A stretch of 64,000 bases of DNA from Chloroflexota bacterium (GTDB lineage: Bacteria; Chloroflexota; Dehalococcoidia; Lucifugimonadales; JACPQL01), in assembly GCA_016190445.1 (NCBI GenBank), contig JACPQL010000023.1, positions 25,611-89,610 of the forward strand. The letters run 5' to 3'. The first letter of the stretch is position 1. Each line of letters starts with the position of its first letter. Below, in pieces: positions 51,488-59,082 of this stretch. Below the pieces are notes generated by a model. It was not told the origin of the DNA and ran no database searches. It saw only the letters and a program-made list of their open reading frames with translations. The position numbers and the translations under genes were made by a program.

Positions 51488-51504
51488 CGGCCCCAGTGGG
51501 CCGC
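51488..51504 (+). promoter_or_regulatory. Hairpin directly before the nrdJ ribosome site
   Basis: GCGGCCC-CAGT-GGGCCGC ends at the AGGAGA ribosome site of nrdJ. It may affect translation initiation. I searched for a cobalamin riboswitch core here, expected for a B12-dependent enzyme, and did not find one. Confidence 0.35.
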
Positions 51505-51516
51505 AGGAGATATGCC

Positions 51517-53727
51517 ATGGCAACGCTACAACTCACTGAGAACGCCATAACCGTCCTCAGGTCGCGCTACCTCCTCCCCGGCGAGGAGCCGGAGGACCTG
51601 CTCCGCCGCGTGGCCATGGCCGTCGCCGCCCCGGAGAAGGAGCTGGGCCGCTGGGCCGGGGTCTTCTACGACCTTATGGCCGAGGGCAAGCTCCTGCCCA
51701 ACTCCCCCACCCTCTTCAACGCAGGCACCGGCCAGGGCACCCTCTCCGCCTGCTTCGTCATACCCATCGAGGACACCATGGAGTCCATCATGCAGGCGGC
51801 CACCACCTCCGCCATGATCCAGAAGTACGGCGGGGGCATCGGCTACTCCTTCTCCAGGCTGCGCAGCAGGGGAGGCCACATCGCCACCACCCACGGCAGG
51901 GCCTGCGGCGCCATCGCCGTCCTCAAGATGCTCTCCGCACTATCGGACATGATCACCCAGGGGGGAAAACGCCACGGCGCCAACATGGGCATCCTCCACG
52001 TGCGCCACCCGGAGATCATGGACTTCATCCACATGAAGGACAAGGACGGCACCGCCCAGAACTTCAACATCTCGGTGGCCATTACCGACGAGTTCATGGA
52101 TGCGGTGGACCGCGACGTGGACTGGGAGCTGGTAGACCCGCACACCCAGGAGGTCACCAAGACGCTGCCCGCCCGCCAGATATGGCAGGCCATCGTGGAG
52201 TCGGCATGGCGCACGGGCGACCCCGGCCTCTTCTTCATTGACGAGGCCAACCGCCACAACCCCACGCCCCACCTGGGGGATCTGGAGAGCACCAACCCCT
52301 GCGGCGAGGTCCCCCTCCTGCCCCACGAGGCGTGCAACCTGGCATCCATAAACCTGGCCCGCTTCGTCCTTCCCGTCGGGAAGGATGGCCGCTTTGACTT
52401 CCCGGAGCTTGAGAAGGTGGCCCGCATCGCCACCCGCTTCCTGGACGACGTGGTGACGGTGAACCAGTTCCCCAGCGAAGACGTGGCCAAGGCGGTGGAG
52501 CAGACCCGCAAGATCGGCCTGGGGGTCATGGGCTGGCACGATGCCCTGGTGAGGATGGGCATCCCCTACGAGGACCCCCGCGCCCTGGAGCTGGGCGAGC
52601 GTGTGATGGGCGCCATCACCCGCGTGGCCAGGGAGGTGTCGGCGGAGCTGGCCCGGGAGCGGGGCCCCTACCCCGCCTGCCGCGAGGCGACGCCCCTCCG
52701 CAACGCCACCCGCACCTGCATCGCGCCCACCGGCTCCATCAGCGCCATCGCCGGGTGCTCCAGTGGCATCGAGCCCGTCTTCGCCCTGGCCTACGTCAAG
52801 AACGTCCTGGACGGCAAGCAGCTCCGGGAGGTCAACCCGTACCTGGAGGAGACCGCCAAGGAGAGGGGCTTCTACAGCAGCGACCTGATGGAGGAGGTGG
52901 CGCGCACCGGCTCCGTCCAGCACATCGCCTCGGTGCCTGAGGACGTGAAGCGGCTGTTCAAGACGGCCCTGGAGGTATCGTACCAGGCCCACATCGCAAT
53001 GCAGGCCGCCTTCCAGCGCCACACCGACCTGGCCGTCTCCAAGACCATCAACATGCCCAACAACGCCACCGTGGCCGACGTGGACAGCGCCTACCGGATG
53101 GCCTACGCCTCCAAGTGCAAGGGGATCACCATCTATCGGGACGGCTCCAAGGCGGCCCAGGTGCTGGAGGTGCCCGGCGCAAAGGGCAAGGAGAGTGCGG
53201 CACCCACCGCGGGCAGGCTGGTCCCCAGGGAGCGCCCCTCAGTGGTGCACGGGGTGACGGAGCGGCTGCGCACCGGCCACGGCAACACCTACATCACCAT
53301 CAACTTCGATGAGCAGGGCAAGCCCTTCGAGGTGTTCACCGCCCTGGGCAAGGCGGGTGGCTGCGACGCCGCCAACCTGGAGGCCATCTCCAGGCTGGCC
53401 TCCCTGGCACTGCGCTCCGGCATACCCGCCACCGAGGTGGTGGAGCAGCTCCGGAGCATCACCTGCCACCCTGCGTGGGACCAGGGTGTGCTCATCAAGT
53501 CGGCGCCGGACGCCGTGGCCATCGCCCTATCCCGCCACGCCCTGGGCAAGAGCACCGAGGAGCAGCGGCTGCGGGAGTCCTACGGCGAGCAGATGGCGCT
53601 TTTCCCCAAGGGTAAGGCTGGCAACGGCCACGGCCAGCCACCGTGTCCCGAGTGCGGCGGCCCCGTGCTCATGCAGGAGGGGTGCGCCGTCTGCCAGGTG
53701 TGCGCCTGGAACCGCTGTGGGGACTAA
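51517..53727 (+). CDS. nrdJ: Class II (adenosylcobalamin-dependent) ribonucleoside-diphosphate reductase
   Basis: A 736-residue enzyme making deoxynucleotides without oxygen dependence. Catalytic marks are LSACFVIPIEDT (active-site Cys), NPCGEVPLLPHEACNLASINLARFV with the NPCGE motif, and PTGSISAIAGCSSGIEPVFA. The C-terminus has a redox or zinc CPECGG..CAVCQVCAW tail. Overall length and the absence of a radical-subunit gene nearby indicate the NrdJ class. The ATG at 51517 has AGGAGA upstream. Activity requires vitamin B12. It is coupled with nrdR, and a small hypothetical ORF follows. Confidence 0.95.
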   Translation: MATLQLTENAITVLRSRYLLPGEEPEDLLRRVAMAVAAPEKELGRWAGVFYDLMAEGKLLPNSPTLFNAGTGQGTLSACFVIPIEDTMESIMQAATTSAMIQKYGGGIGYSFSRLRSRGGHIATTHGRACGAIAVLKMLSALSDMITQGGKRHGANMGILHVRHPEIMDFIHMKDKDGTAQNFNISVAITDEFMDAVDRDVDWELVDPHTQEVTKTLPARQIWQAIVESAWRTGDPGLFFIDEANRHNPTPHLGDLESTNPCGEVPLLPHEACNLASINLARFVLPVGKDGRFDFPELEKVARIATRFLDDVVTVNQFPSEDVAKAVEQTRKIGLGVMGWHDALVRMGIPYEDPRALELGERVMGAITRVAREVSAELARERGPYPACREATPLRNATRTCIAPTGSISAIAGCSSGIEPVFALAYVKNVLDGKQLREVNPYLEETAKERGFYSSDLMEEVARTGSVQHIASVPEDVKRLFKTALEVSYQAHIAMQAAFQRHTDLAVSKTINMPNNATVADVDSAYRMAYASKCKGITIYRDGSKAAQVLEVPGAKGKESAAPTAGRLVPRERPSVVHGVTERLRTGHGNTYITINFDEQGKPFEVFTALGKAGGCDAANLEAISRLASLALRSGIPATEVVEQLRSITCHPAWDQGVLIKSAPDAVAIALSRHALGKSTEEQRLRESYGEQMALFPKGKAGNGHGQPPCPECGGPVLMQEGCAVCQVCAWNRCGD

Positions 53728-53736
53728 GGGGGAAGA

Positions 53737-53991
53737 TTGAGACCAGATCAACGGAAGAAGGCAGCCTTTAGGATCATTCAGCGTTACACACGGATTAGAT
53801 GTGGGGCTTTCATGGCAGAGGCCGCCAGTATAGACCACGCGTGCCGAGCGCTTTTCCCGCAGGCGCCAGACCGTGATGGTCTGCAAAGACTCCGTGACCT
53901 TAGGGAAGCAGAGAAGCTGGCTATCGCCAACGTAGCGGCACAGGTATCAAAGCGACTAGGAACGGCTATCGAGGAGTACTGCTGGGGATAG
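53737..53991 (+). CDS. Small hypothetical protein
   Basis: An 84-residue ORF starting at TTG or, for a shorter form, at ATG 53812 (MAEAASIDHACRALF). The sequence is mostly helical and charged (RLRDLREAEKLAIANVAAQVSKRLG). I do not recognise it. It lies 9 bases after nrdJ, is not overlapped by a better ORF, and is cut off by a repeat. Its reality is uncertain. Confidence 0.35.
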   Translation: MRPDQRKKAAFRIIQRYTRIRCGAFMAEAASIDHACRALFPQAPDRDGLQRLRDLREAEKLAIANVAAQVSKRLGTAIEEYCWG

Positions 53992-53992
53992 A

Positions 53993-54110
53993 GCGGGGGT
54001 ACAGGGGGCTCTGCCCCCTGCTGGGGGTCTGGAGGTGTCCCCCAAATTCGTTCCTTTCCCCCTCTCCCTTGGCAAGGGAGAGGGGGACCGAGGGGGTGAG
54101 GGCCCCCCCC
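53993..54110 (-). repeat. CTGGGGG-hairpin dispersed repeat, copy 4
   Basis: Inverted orientation: GGGGGTCTGGAGGTGTCCCCC (slightly degenerate) and CCCCCTCTCCCTTGGCAAGGGAGAGGGGG, with a flanking CAGGGGGCTCTGCCCCCTG palindrome. Confidence 0.65.
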
Positions 54111-54188
54111 ACCCAGGGGGGCTTGACAGACGGAGGAGAATAAAGGGTCGGCATAGCAGAGAGGAAAGCACACTGTAGGGGGTGCGTA

Positions 54189-54644
54189 TTGTCCGATCTG
54201 AAGCTGCGCTGGCTGCTGGACACGGGGATGCCCCGTATCACCAATGGTGGCCTGGACGTCGTTCACGCCGAGGACATACCTCGAAGGCCGGGCCCCGTGG
54301 GCATCACCGAGGCGGCACGCCTGGGACGGACGCTGGTGACGTGCAACCAGGAGTTTCGCGGACCATGGTGGCTTCCCCTGCCCCACCCGGGAATCGTAGT
54401 TCTGGAGGAGACCCCCACCTGCGGCCAGGCGTTGGCGCGCAACCTGGAGCACCTCGCATTCCGCCTCCGGCGAGACGGCAACCACGCTGATATTCAGGGA
54501 AGCCGGTTTGTGGTGAAGATGGACCGAGCCGTCCTTCACATTCATGACGACGGCGCCGAGCACGACGTAGAGACGTGGAAGCGCCCCTTTATCGCCAATG
54601 GAGGAGGTGTGATAACGCCTCGGCCGGCCGAGGCGTCGGTATAG
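54189..54644 (+). CDS. PIN-like (DUF5615-type) domain protein
   Basis: A 151-residue protein from TTG 54189, with an AGGGGGTG ribosome site four bases upstream. The N-terminal LRWLLDTGMP, then ITEAARLGRTLVTCNQEFRG resembles the DUF5615 PIN-like fold (an early Asp and a later LT.D..F-type segment). Such proteins are often putative ribonuclease toxins paired with DUF433 antitoxins. The final acidic residue of the motif reads NQEF rather than D.DF, and no antitoxin is recognisable beside it. A 22-base perfect palindrome (ACGCCTCGGCC and complement) covers its last codons and may be a terminator. Confidence 0.5.
   Translation: MSDLKLRWLLDTGMPRITNGGLDVVHAEDIPRRPGPVGITEAARLGRTLVTCNQEFRGPWWLPLPHPGIVVLEETPTCGQALARNLEHLAFRLRRDGNHADIQGSRFVVKMDRAVLHIHDDGAEHDVETWKRPFIANGGGVITPRPAEASV
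54615..54636 (+). terminator. Perfect 22-base palindrome at the end of the PIN-like gene
   Basis: ACGCCTCGGCC followed immediately by GGCCGAGGCGT. It lies within the last codons and continues into a second inverted repeat, GAGCGGCCGGGC/GCCCGACCGCTC (54645-54692), with TTTTT in the loop. Confidence 0.4.
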
Positions 54645-54905
54645 AGCGGCCGGGCGTGTAGTCGGTCTTGTTGGCTTTTTGCCCGACCGCTCATATATAG
54701 GGGTCTGGAAGTTGCGCCTTCGGGCGCTCGTCAGGATGCCCCGCCGAAAGGGGCGTCCAAGTATCCTCCTCCCCCAGGGGTGCCCCCTTGCGCCGGGGGT
54801 GCCGCCCAGAAGGGCTCCGTCTGGTCAACGGGGCCCTTCACTTTATACCCCATGTTCACGCCCATGGCAAGAGGGAAGCACCTCGTCCGCCAGAGGCAGG
54901 CGAGC

Positions 54906-54911
54906 TATAAT
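54906..54911 (+). promoter_or_regulatory. -10 element of pdxA
   Basis: A perfect TATAAT within GCTATAAT, 31 bases before the pdxA start. No convincing -35. It matches the extended -10 style seen at several genes in this window. Confidence 0.45.
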
Positions 54912-54942
54912 TGACTCCGCAGCGTCTCTTATGGAGAAGGAT

Positions 54943-55953
54943 ATGCAGAATACCAGGCCGCTGGTCGCCATCACCCTGGGAGACCCCTGTGGCATCGGGC
55001 CGGAGGTGGTCGCCAAGGCCCTGGCCCATCCGGACACCGGGCGCCTCTGCCTGCCACTGGTCATCGGCAACATCACGGTCCTGGAGCAGGCGGCACGCCT
55101 GGTGCAAGCGCCCCTGCGGTTGCGGAAGGTCTCAGCGCCCAGCCAGGCAGCCAGCGAGCCGGGCACCGTGGCGGTGCTGGACTCCCAGGACCTGGACCCG
55201 GAGGCCATCCGGCCCGGCGAGGTCTCCGCTGCGGCGGGCCGCGCCTGCGTGGAGTGGGTGCTGAAGGCGGGCGAGCTTGCCCTGGCGGGAGGTGTGCGCG
55301 CCGTGGCCACCGCTCCCATAAACAAGGAGGCTGCTGCCCTGGCGGGATACAAGGACATCGGCCACATGGAGCTTTACCAGCGACAGTCGGGCTCCCCTCA
55401 GGTGGCCACCATGCTCATGGCAGGCCCCCTGAGGGTGGTGCACCTCACCACCCATCGCTCCCTGCGACGGGCCTGTGACTACGTGACCCTGGACAATATC
55501 CTGTCAAAGCTGAGGCTGACCCACTCCACCTTCCAGAGTTGGGGGTTCGCCAGGCCCCGCATCGGGGTGGCGGCGCTCAACCCACACGCCTCCGACGGCG
55601 GCCTGTTGGGCGATGAGGAAAAGAAGGCCATCGCCCCCGCAGTGGAGGCCGCCCGGCAGGAGGGGATGGAGGCGTCGGGGCCCGTGCCCGCCGACTCCAT
55701 CTTCCCCCTGGCAGCACGGGGCAACTACGATGTGGTGCTGTGCATGTACCACGACCAGGGACACATTCCGGTCAAGGTGTACGACTGGGAGCGGAGCGTG
55801 ACCGTGGCCCTGGGCCTCCCGTTCATAAGGACCTCGGTGGACCACGGAACAGCCTTAGACATCGCGGGCAAGGGCGTGGCCAGCGAGACCTCCATGTTGG
55901 AGGCCATCCGCGTCGCCGCCTCTCTCGCCTCGGGCCAGGGCCTGCCCACCTGA
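54943..55953 (+). CDS. pdxA: 4-hydroxythreonine-4-phosphate dehydrogenase PdxA-family protein
   Basis: A 336-residue enzyme for pyridoxal phosphate synthesis. Motifs are VAITLGDPCGIGPEVVAKAL, TAPINKEAAALAGYKDIGHMELY (zinc-binding His), VAALNPHASDGGLLGDEE, and CMYHDQGHIPVKV..LGLPFIRTSVDHGTALDIAG. The ATG at 54943 is the conventional start; the track extends it upstream by 88 residues. PdxA-like proteins of the PdxA2 type act on other substrates, so the pathway is not certain. The MITE follows the gene. Confidence 0.9.
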   Translation: MQNTRPLVAITLGDPCGIGPEVVAKALAHPDTGRLCLPLVIGNITVLEQAARLVQAPLRLRKVSAPSQAASEPGTVAVLDSQDLDPEAIRPGEVSAAAGRACVEWVLKAGELALAGGVRAVATAPINKEAAALAGYKDIGHMELYQRQSGSPQVATMLMAGPLRVVHLTTHRSLRRACDYVTLDNILSKLRLTHSTFQSWGFARPRIGVAALNPHASDGGLLGDEEKKAIAPAVEAARQEGMEASGPVPADSIFPLAARGNYDVVLCMYHDQGHIPVKVYDWERSVTVALGLPFIRTSVDHGTALDIAGKGVASETSMLEAIRVAASLASGQGLPT

Positions 55954-55971
55954 CGATAGGCCCACGGCCCC

Positions 55972-56133
55972 CTAAGAAACTATCTCAAAACGGCCTCTGG
56001 GGAACTGCAGAGGGGGCTTTGCCCCCCTCTGCCGAGGGTCTGGGGGTGTCCCCCAGAGACACTCCTCTTCCCCCTCTCCCGCCGTGCGGGAGAGGGGGAC
56101 ACAGGGGGTGAGGGTTTTGAGATAGACTCTTAG
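55972..56133 (-). mobile_element. MITE-like copy 5 of the CTGGGGG-hairpin repeat, with 19-bp inverted ends
   Basis: The ends CTAAGAAACTATCTCAAAA and TTTTGAGATAGACTCTTAG are inverted repeats with two mismatches, bounding 162 bases. Inside are GCAGAGGGGGC..CCCCCTCTGC, CTGGGGGTGTCCCCCAG and CCCCCTCTCCC..GGGAGAGGGGG hairpins and no ORF. The structure resembles a non-autonomous mobile element. Confidence 0.7.
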
Positions 56134-56196
56134 CAGTGTGATGAACCCCGACGTGTCGGGGCGTGCCCCGCCTGCGGCGCCATGCCCACGCTCCTA

Positions 56197-56205
56197 TGCT
56201 ATAAT
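56197..56205 (+). promoter_or_regulatory. Extended -10 promoter of proC
   Basis: TGCTATAAT, 34 bases before the proC start. It is identical to the element before korA. Confidence 0.55.
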
Positions 56206-56238
56206 CCCCGGAAACAGGACCGAGCTAGCGGAGGGCCC

Positions 56239-57045
56239 ATGAGGGTTGCCTTCATCGGCGGCGGAGTAATGGCGGAGGCGATGCTGAGCGGCGCACTTCG
56301 GAGCGGTGTCTTCAGCGCAGCCGAGGTGCGCATAGGCGAGCCAGTGGAGGAGCGGCGCCGGCACCTGGAGCAGCAGTACGGAGTCTCCGCCACTCCCAGC
56401 AACGAGGAGGCAACCCAGGGTGCAGAGCTGATCATCCTGTCTGTCAAGCCCCAGAACCTGGAAAAGGCCATGGCAGACCTGCGGGGCAAGGTGAACGAGT
56501 CCCAGGCGGTGCTCTCCATAGTGGCCGGTGCCAGGATAGAGACGCTCTCCAGAGGGATGAGCCACAGCAACATCATCCGGGTCATGCCAAACACGCCCGC
56601 GCAGGTGGGCGCGGGGATGTCCGTATGGACGGCATCGCCGAGCACCACGGAGGAGCAGCGCCAGGTAGTGGAGCGCCTGCTGGGCAGCCTGGGAGAGGGC
56701 CTGTGCGTGCCGGAGGAGAAGTACATAGACATGGCCACCGCCCTCAGCGCCAGCGGCCCCGCCTATGTGCTGTCCTTCATCGAGGCCCTGGTGGACGCGG
56801 GCGTGTACATTGGAATGCCTGGGGACATGGCCCGGAGGCTGGTGCTCCAGACTGTGCTGGGCTCTTCTGTGCTGGTCAAGAAGACTGGCAGGCATCCTGC
56901 CGACCTGAGGAACATGGTGACATCCCCCGGGGGTACCACCGCGGAGGCGCTCCTGGAGCTGGAGCAGGGGGCCTTTCGCGGCACCGTCATGAAGGCGGTT
57001 ATAGCGGCGTACCGGAAGTCGCGCCAGTTGGGGGAAAAAGCGTAA
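56239..57045 (+). CDS. proC: Pyrroline-5-carboxylate reductase
   Basis: A 268-residue NAD(P)H-dependent enzyme for the last step of proline synthesis. Motifs are MRVAFIGGGVMAEAMLSGAL (dinucleotide binding), LSVKPQNLEKAM, RVMPNTPAQVGAGMSVW, and the dimerisation region TALSASGPAYVLSFIEALVDAGVYIGM..VTSPGGTTAEALLELE. The ATG at 56239 gives the standard start; the track adds 19 residues. The stop overlaps the yggT start by one base. Confidence 0.96.
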   Translation: MRVAFIGGGVMAEAMLSGALRSGVFSAAEVRIGEPVEERRRHLEQQYGVSATPSNEEATQGAELIILSVKPQNLEKAMADLRGKVNESQAVLSIVAGARIETLSRGMSHSNIIRVMPNTPAQVGAGMSVWTASPSTTEEQRQVVERLLGSLGEGLCVPEEKYIDMATALSASGPAYVLSFIEALVDAGVYIGMPGDMARRLVLQTVLGSSVLVKKTGRHPADLRNMVTSPGGTTAEALLELEQGAFRGTVMKAVIAAYRKSRQLGEKA

Positions 57046-57308
57046 TGTCGGCAGTCGCCCTGGTCAACGCAGTCATCAGCCTCCTGTATTTCGCCATCCT
57101 GGGGCGGGTCATACTTTCCTGGGTGATGGTTGCCGGCATCAGGAATGACTTCGTCATCCGGCTCAACAACGCCCTGGTAGCCATCACCGAGCCCCTCTTG
57201 GGGCCCCTGCGCCGGGTGCTTCCCACCATGGGGATGATGGACATCACCCCCATGGTGGCCATCTTTATCCTGATCATCGTCCAGCAGGTGCTCCTGGCAC
57301 TGCTCTAG
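57045..57308 (+). CDS. YggT-family membrane protein
   Basis: An 87-residue protein with two hydrophobic helices (ALVNAVISLLYFAILGRVILSW and TPMVAIFILIIVQQVLLALL) linked by a segment ITEPLLGPLRRVLP, the YggT signature. Function is unclear in the family; it is linked to turgor and to cell-division or envelope genes, and very often sits between proC and yggU as here. The start codon overlaps the proC stop (TAATG). It is convergent with yggU; the two stop codons share a CTAG. Confidence 0.92.
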   Translation: MSAVALVNAVISLLYFAILGRVILSWVMVAGIRNDFVIRLNNALVAITEPLLGPLRRVLPTMGMMDITPMVAIFILIIVQQVLLALL

Positions 57309-57571
57309 CCCACCAGGCGCCGCAGCACCTCCTCCCGTGCCAGAGGTACCTCCACCACCTTGTTCCGGCTGCCCTGGCCCCTTAGGAGTCGAATGGCCCC
57401 CACCGGCACCGCCAGGCGCCGGGCCAGCGCCTCCAGGACTGCCTTGTTGGCGCGCCCCTCCACAGGCGGCTCGGTGACCCGTACTCGCAGCGCATCGTGG
57501 CCCAGGAGAAGGACCTCCTCCCGCCGGGCCCTCGGCTGCACCCTCAGATTCCACCTGGAGCCTTCTGCCAT
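57305..57571 (-). CDS. DUF167/YggU-family protein
   Basis: An 88-residue protein: NLRVQPRARREEV, LRVRVTEPPVEGRANKAVLEALARRL and RLLRGQGSRNKVVEV are diagnostic of DUF167. Function is unknown; it is commonly encoded with YggT. Here it is on the opposite strand and overlaps the yggT stop by 4 bases. Confidence 0.93.
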   Translation of the reverse strand: MAEGSRWNLRVQPRARREEVLLLGHDALRVRVTEPPVEGRANKAVLEALARRLAVPVGAIRLLRGQGSRNKVVEVPLAREEVLRRLVG

Positions 57572-57598
57572 GGAGTCCCTCGCTTATCACCCCCCAGC

Positions 57599-57628
57599 TT
57601 GACTACATCGCTGTGCATAGCACATAAT
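57599..57628 (+). promoter_or_regulatory. Promoter of the PadR/HAAS operon
   Basis: TTGACT and CATAAT are spaced 18 bases, about 30 bases before the GTG start. Confidence 0.5.
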
Positions 57629-57657
57629 ACTGCTAGGCTTGGAGGGGAGCAGCAAGA

Positions 57658-57987
57658 GTGTACCGGAAAGAGCTATTGAAAGGGAGTACGGATACGCTCC
57701 TTTTGGCGCTGCTGGCCGAGGAGCCCATGTACGGCTATCAGCTCGTCAAGGAGATGGCCAGGCGCAGCAGCGGATATTTCCGCTTCAAGGAGGGTACGCT
57801 CTATCCGGCCCTGCACCGACTGGTGCGGGCTGGACTGGCGGAGGCGAAGTGGAGCGGGTCGCCCTCGGGCCAGATGCGACGCTACTATTACATCACCGGT
57901 AAGGGCAGCAAGAGCCTCCAGGAGCAGCTTGATGAGTGGCGTCAGTTCTCCCGCGCGGTGGAACTGGTGATGCAGCCCGTCCCATAG
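57658..57987 (+). CDS. PadR-family transcriptional regulator
   Basis: A 109-residue winged-helix protein. It begins YRKELLKGSTDTLLLALLAEEPMYGYQLVKEM, then RFKEGTLYPALHRLVRAGL and RRYYYITGKGSKSLQ, the full PadR signature. GTG start. It is paired with the HAAS-domain membrane protein encoded 15 bases downstream, a very common unit in which PadR represses its own operon in response to envelope or drug stress. Confidence 0.95.
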   Translation: MYRKELLKGSTDTLLLALLAEEPMYGYQLVKEMARRSSGYFRFKEGTLYPALHRLVRAGLAEAKWSGSPSGQMRRYYYITGKGSKSLQEQLDEWRQFSRAVELVMQPVP

Positions 57988-58002
57988 AGCGCCGAGGCCA
58001 CC

Positions 58003-58980
58003 ATGAACACGGACATCCACGCATATCTAGGCAACATGGGCCGGCACCTACGGCTCGAGCCCGGCCGGCGATCAGAGATACTACGCGAGCTGAGCACTCA
58101 CGTGGAGGAGCGGGTACGCGAGCTGAGAGAGTCAGGAATACCCTCCGCCGAAGCCACGGAGAGTGCCATTCGAGAGCTAGGCGACCTCTCCCAGGTATCG
58201 CGGGAGATGTACTCGGTCCACAGCACAGGTTCATGGAGCGAGGTGCTGTTGGCCACAACACCCCACCTTCTGCTGGCTGCCGTATTCGCACTTCATCTCT
58301 GGACGCGCATGTTCTGGGTGGTGGCGCTGGCGGTGTTTGCCGGTCTGGTGGCGGTGCTGGCCTGGCGCAGAGGGAACCCCAAGTGGAGCTACCCCTGGCT
58401 GGGGTATGCCCTGGCAGCCCCGGCAGTCACCTGGCTGCTGGCGCTGGCGTCGCTGGCATACGGGGCGTGGCAGTCAGTACAGGGAGGCAGCCTGCCCCTG
58501 GGATTGCCCCTCTACCTCGGTATTGCGGTGTATATACCCTTCAGCCTGTGGGTTATGATGCGTATCGCCCGGCGGGTAGCCAGGCAGGACTGGCTACTGG
58601 CGTCCCTGGCCGCGCTGCCTCTGCCGTTCCTGGGAAGCTGGCTGTTCTTCCTCCAGTGGCGGCAGGGCTTGCTGATCGCCAACCCCACCCGGGCACTGGC
58701 AGCCGATGCGGACACTGCTCTGATGTTTGTCGCCCTGGCAGTGACTACGGCCCTGTTCCTCAAGATAGGCCGACGGGAGTGGCGCATCCTGCTGGTGATA
58801 GTGGCCGCCCCTGTCTTGGCGGCGCTGGGAGGGATCACGTACCAGGCAGACCCGCAGTCTCTTCCCATCATCGTGGTCACCTTCTTGACGGTGGCATTCC
58901 TGCTGAGCCCCCTGCTGCTGGGGTCGCACGACTCCCTAGAAGAGGTCTGGTACGCTCCCTCCAGTGAACAACCTGTCTGA
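58003..58980 (+). CDS. HAAS-domain membrane protein
   Basis: A 325-residue protein. The N-terminal 75 residues (DIHAYLGNMGRHLRLEPGRRSEILRELSTHVEERVREL..SAEATESAIRELGD) form the HAAS/DUF1700 cytosolic signalling domain, typically paired with PadR. About seven hydrophobic helices follow. It is probably a membrane sensor or permease-like partner of the preceding regulator. No transport or enzymatic motif is recognisable. Confidence 0.87.
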   Translation: MNTDIHAYLGNMGRHLRLEPGRRSEILRELSTHVEERVRELRESGIPSAEATESAIRELGDLSQVSREMYSVHSTGSWSEVLLATTPHLLLAAVFALHLWTRMFWVVALAVFAGLVAVLAWRRGNPKWSYPWLGYALAAPAVTWLLALASLAYGAWQSVQGGSLPLGLPLYLGIAVYIPFSLWVMMRIARRVARQDWLLASLAALPLPFLGSWLFFLQWRQGLLIANPTRALAADADTALMFVALAVTTALFLKIGRREWRILLVIVAAPVLAALGGITYQADPQSLPIIVVTFLTVAFLLSPLLLGSHDSLEEVWYAPSSEQPV

Positions 58981-59082
58981 CCTCCGCCGGGCGTCCCCGT
59001 GCCTTCCTGTACTTGCAAAGAACGTCGCCCAAACGTGGCGAGTAAGCCGCATCCCCAGCACAAGCTAGGTGTGAGCACAGCC

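Noticed and set aside
51319-51516. Cobalamin riboswitch before nrdJ
   Set aside because: I looked for the B12-box core and did not find it; the region is mostly a dispersed repeat and a short hairpin.
53737-54644. Toxin-antitoxin pair (84-residue ORF plus PIN-like protein)
   Set aside because: The two are separated by a 120-base repeat, and the small ORF resembles no antitoxin; not enough support.
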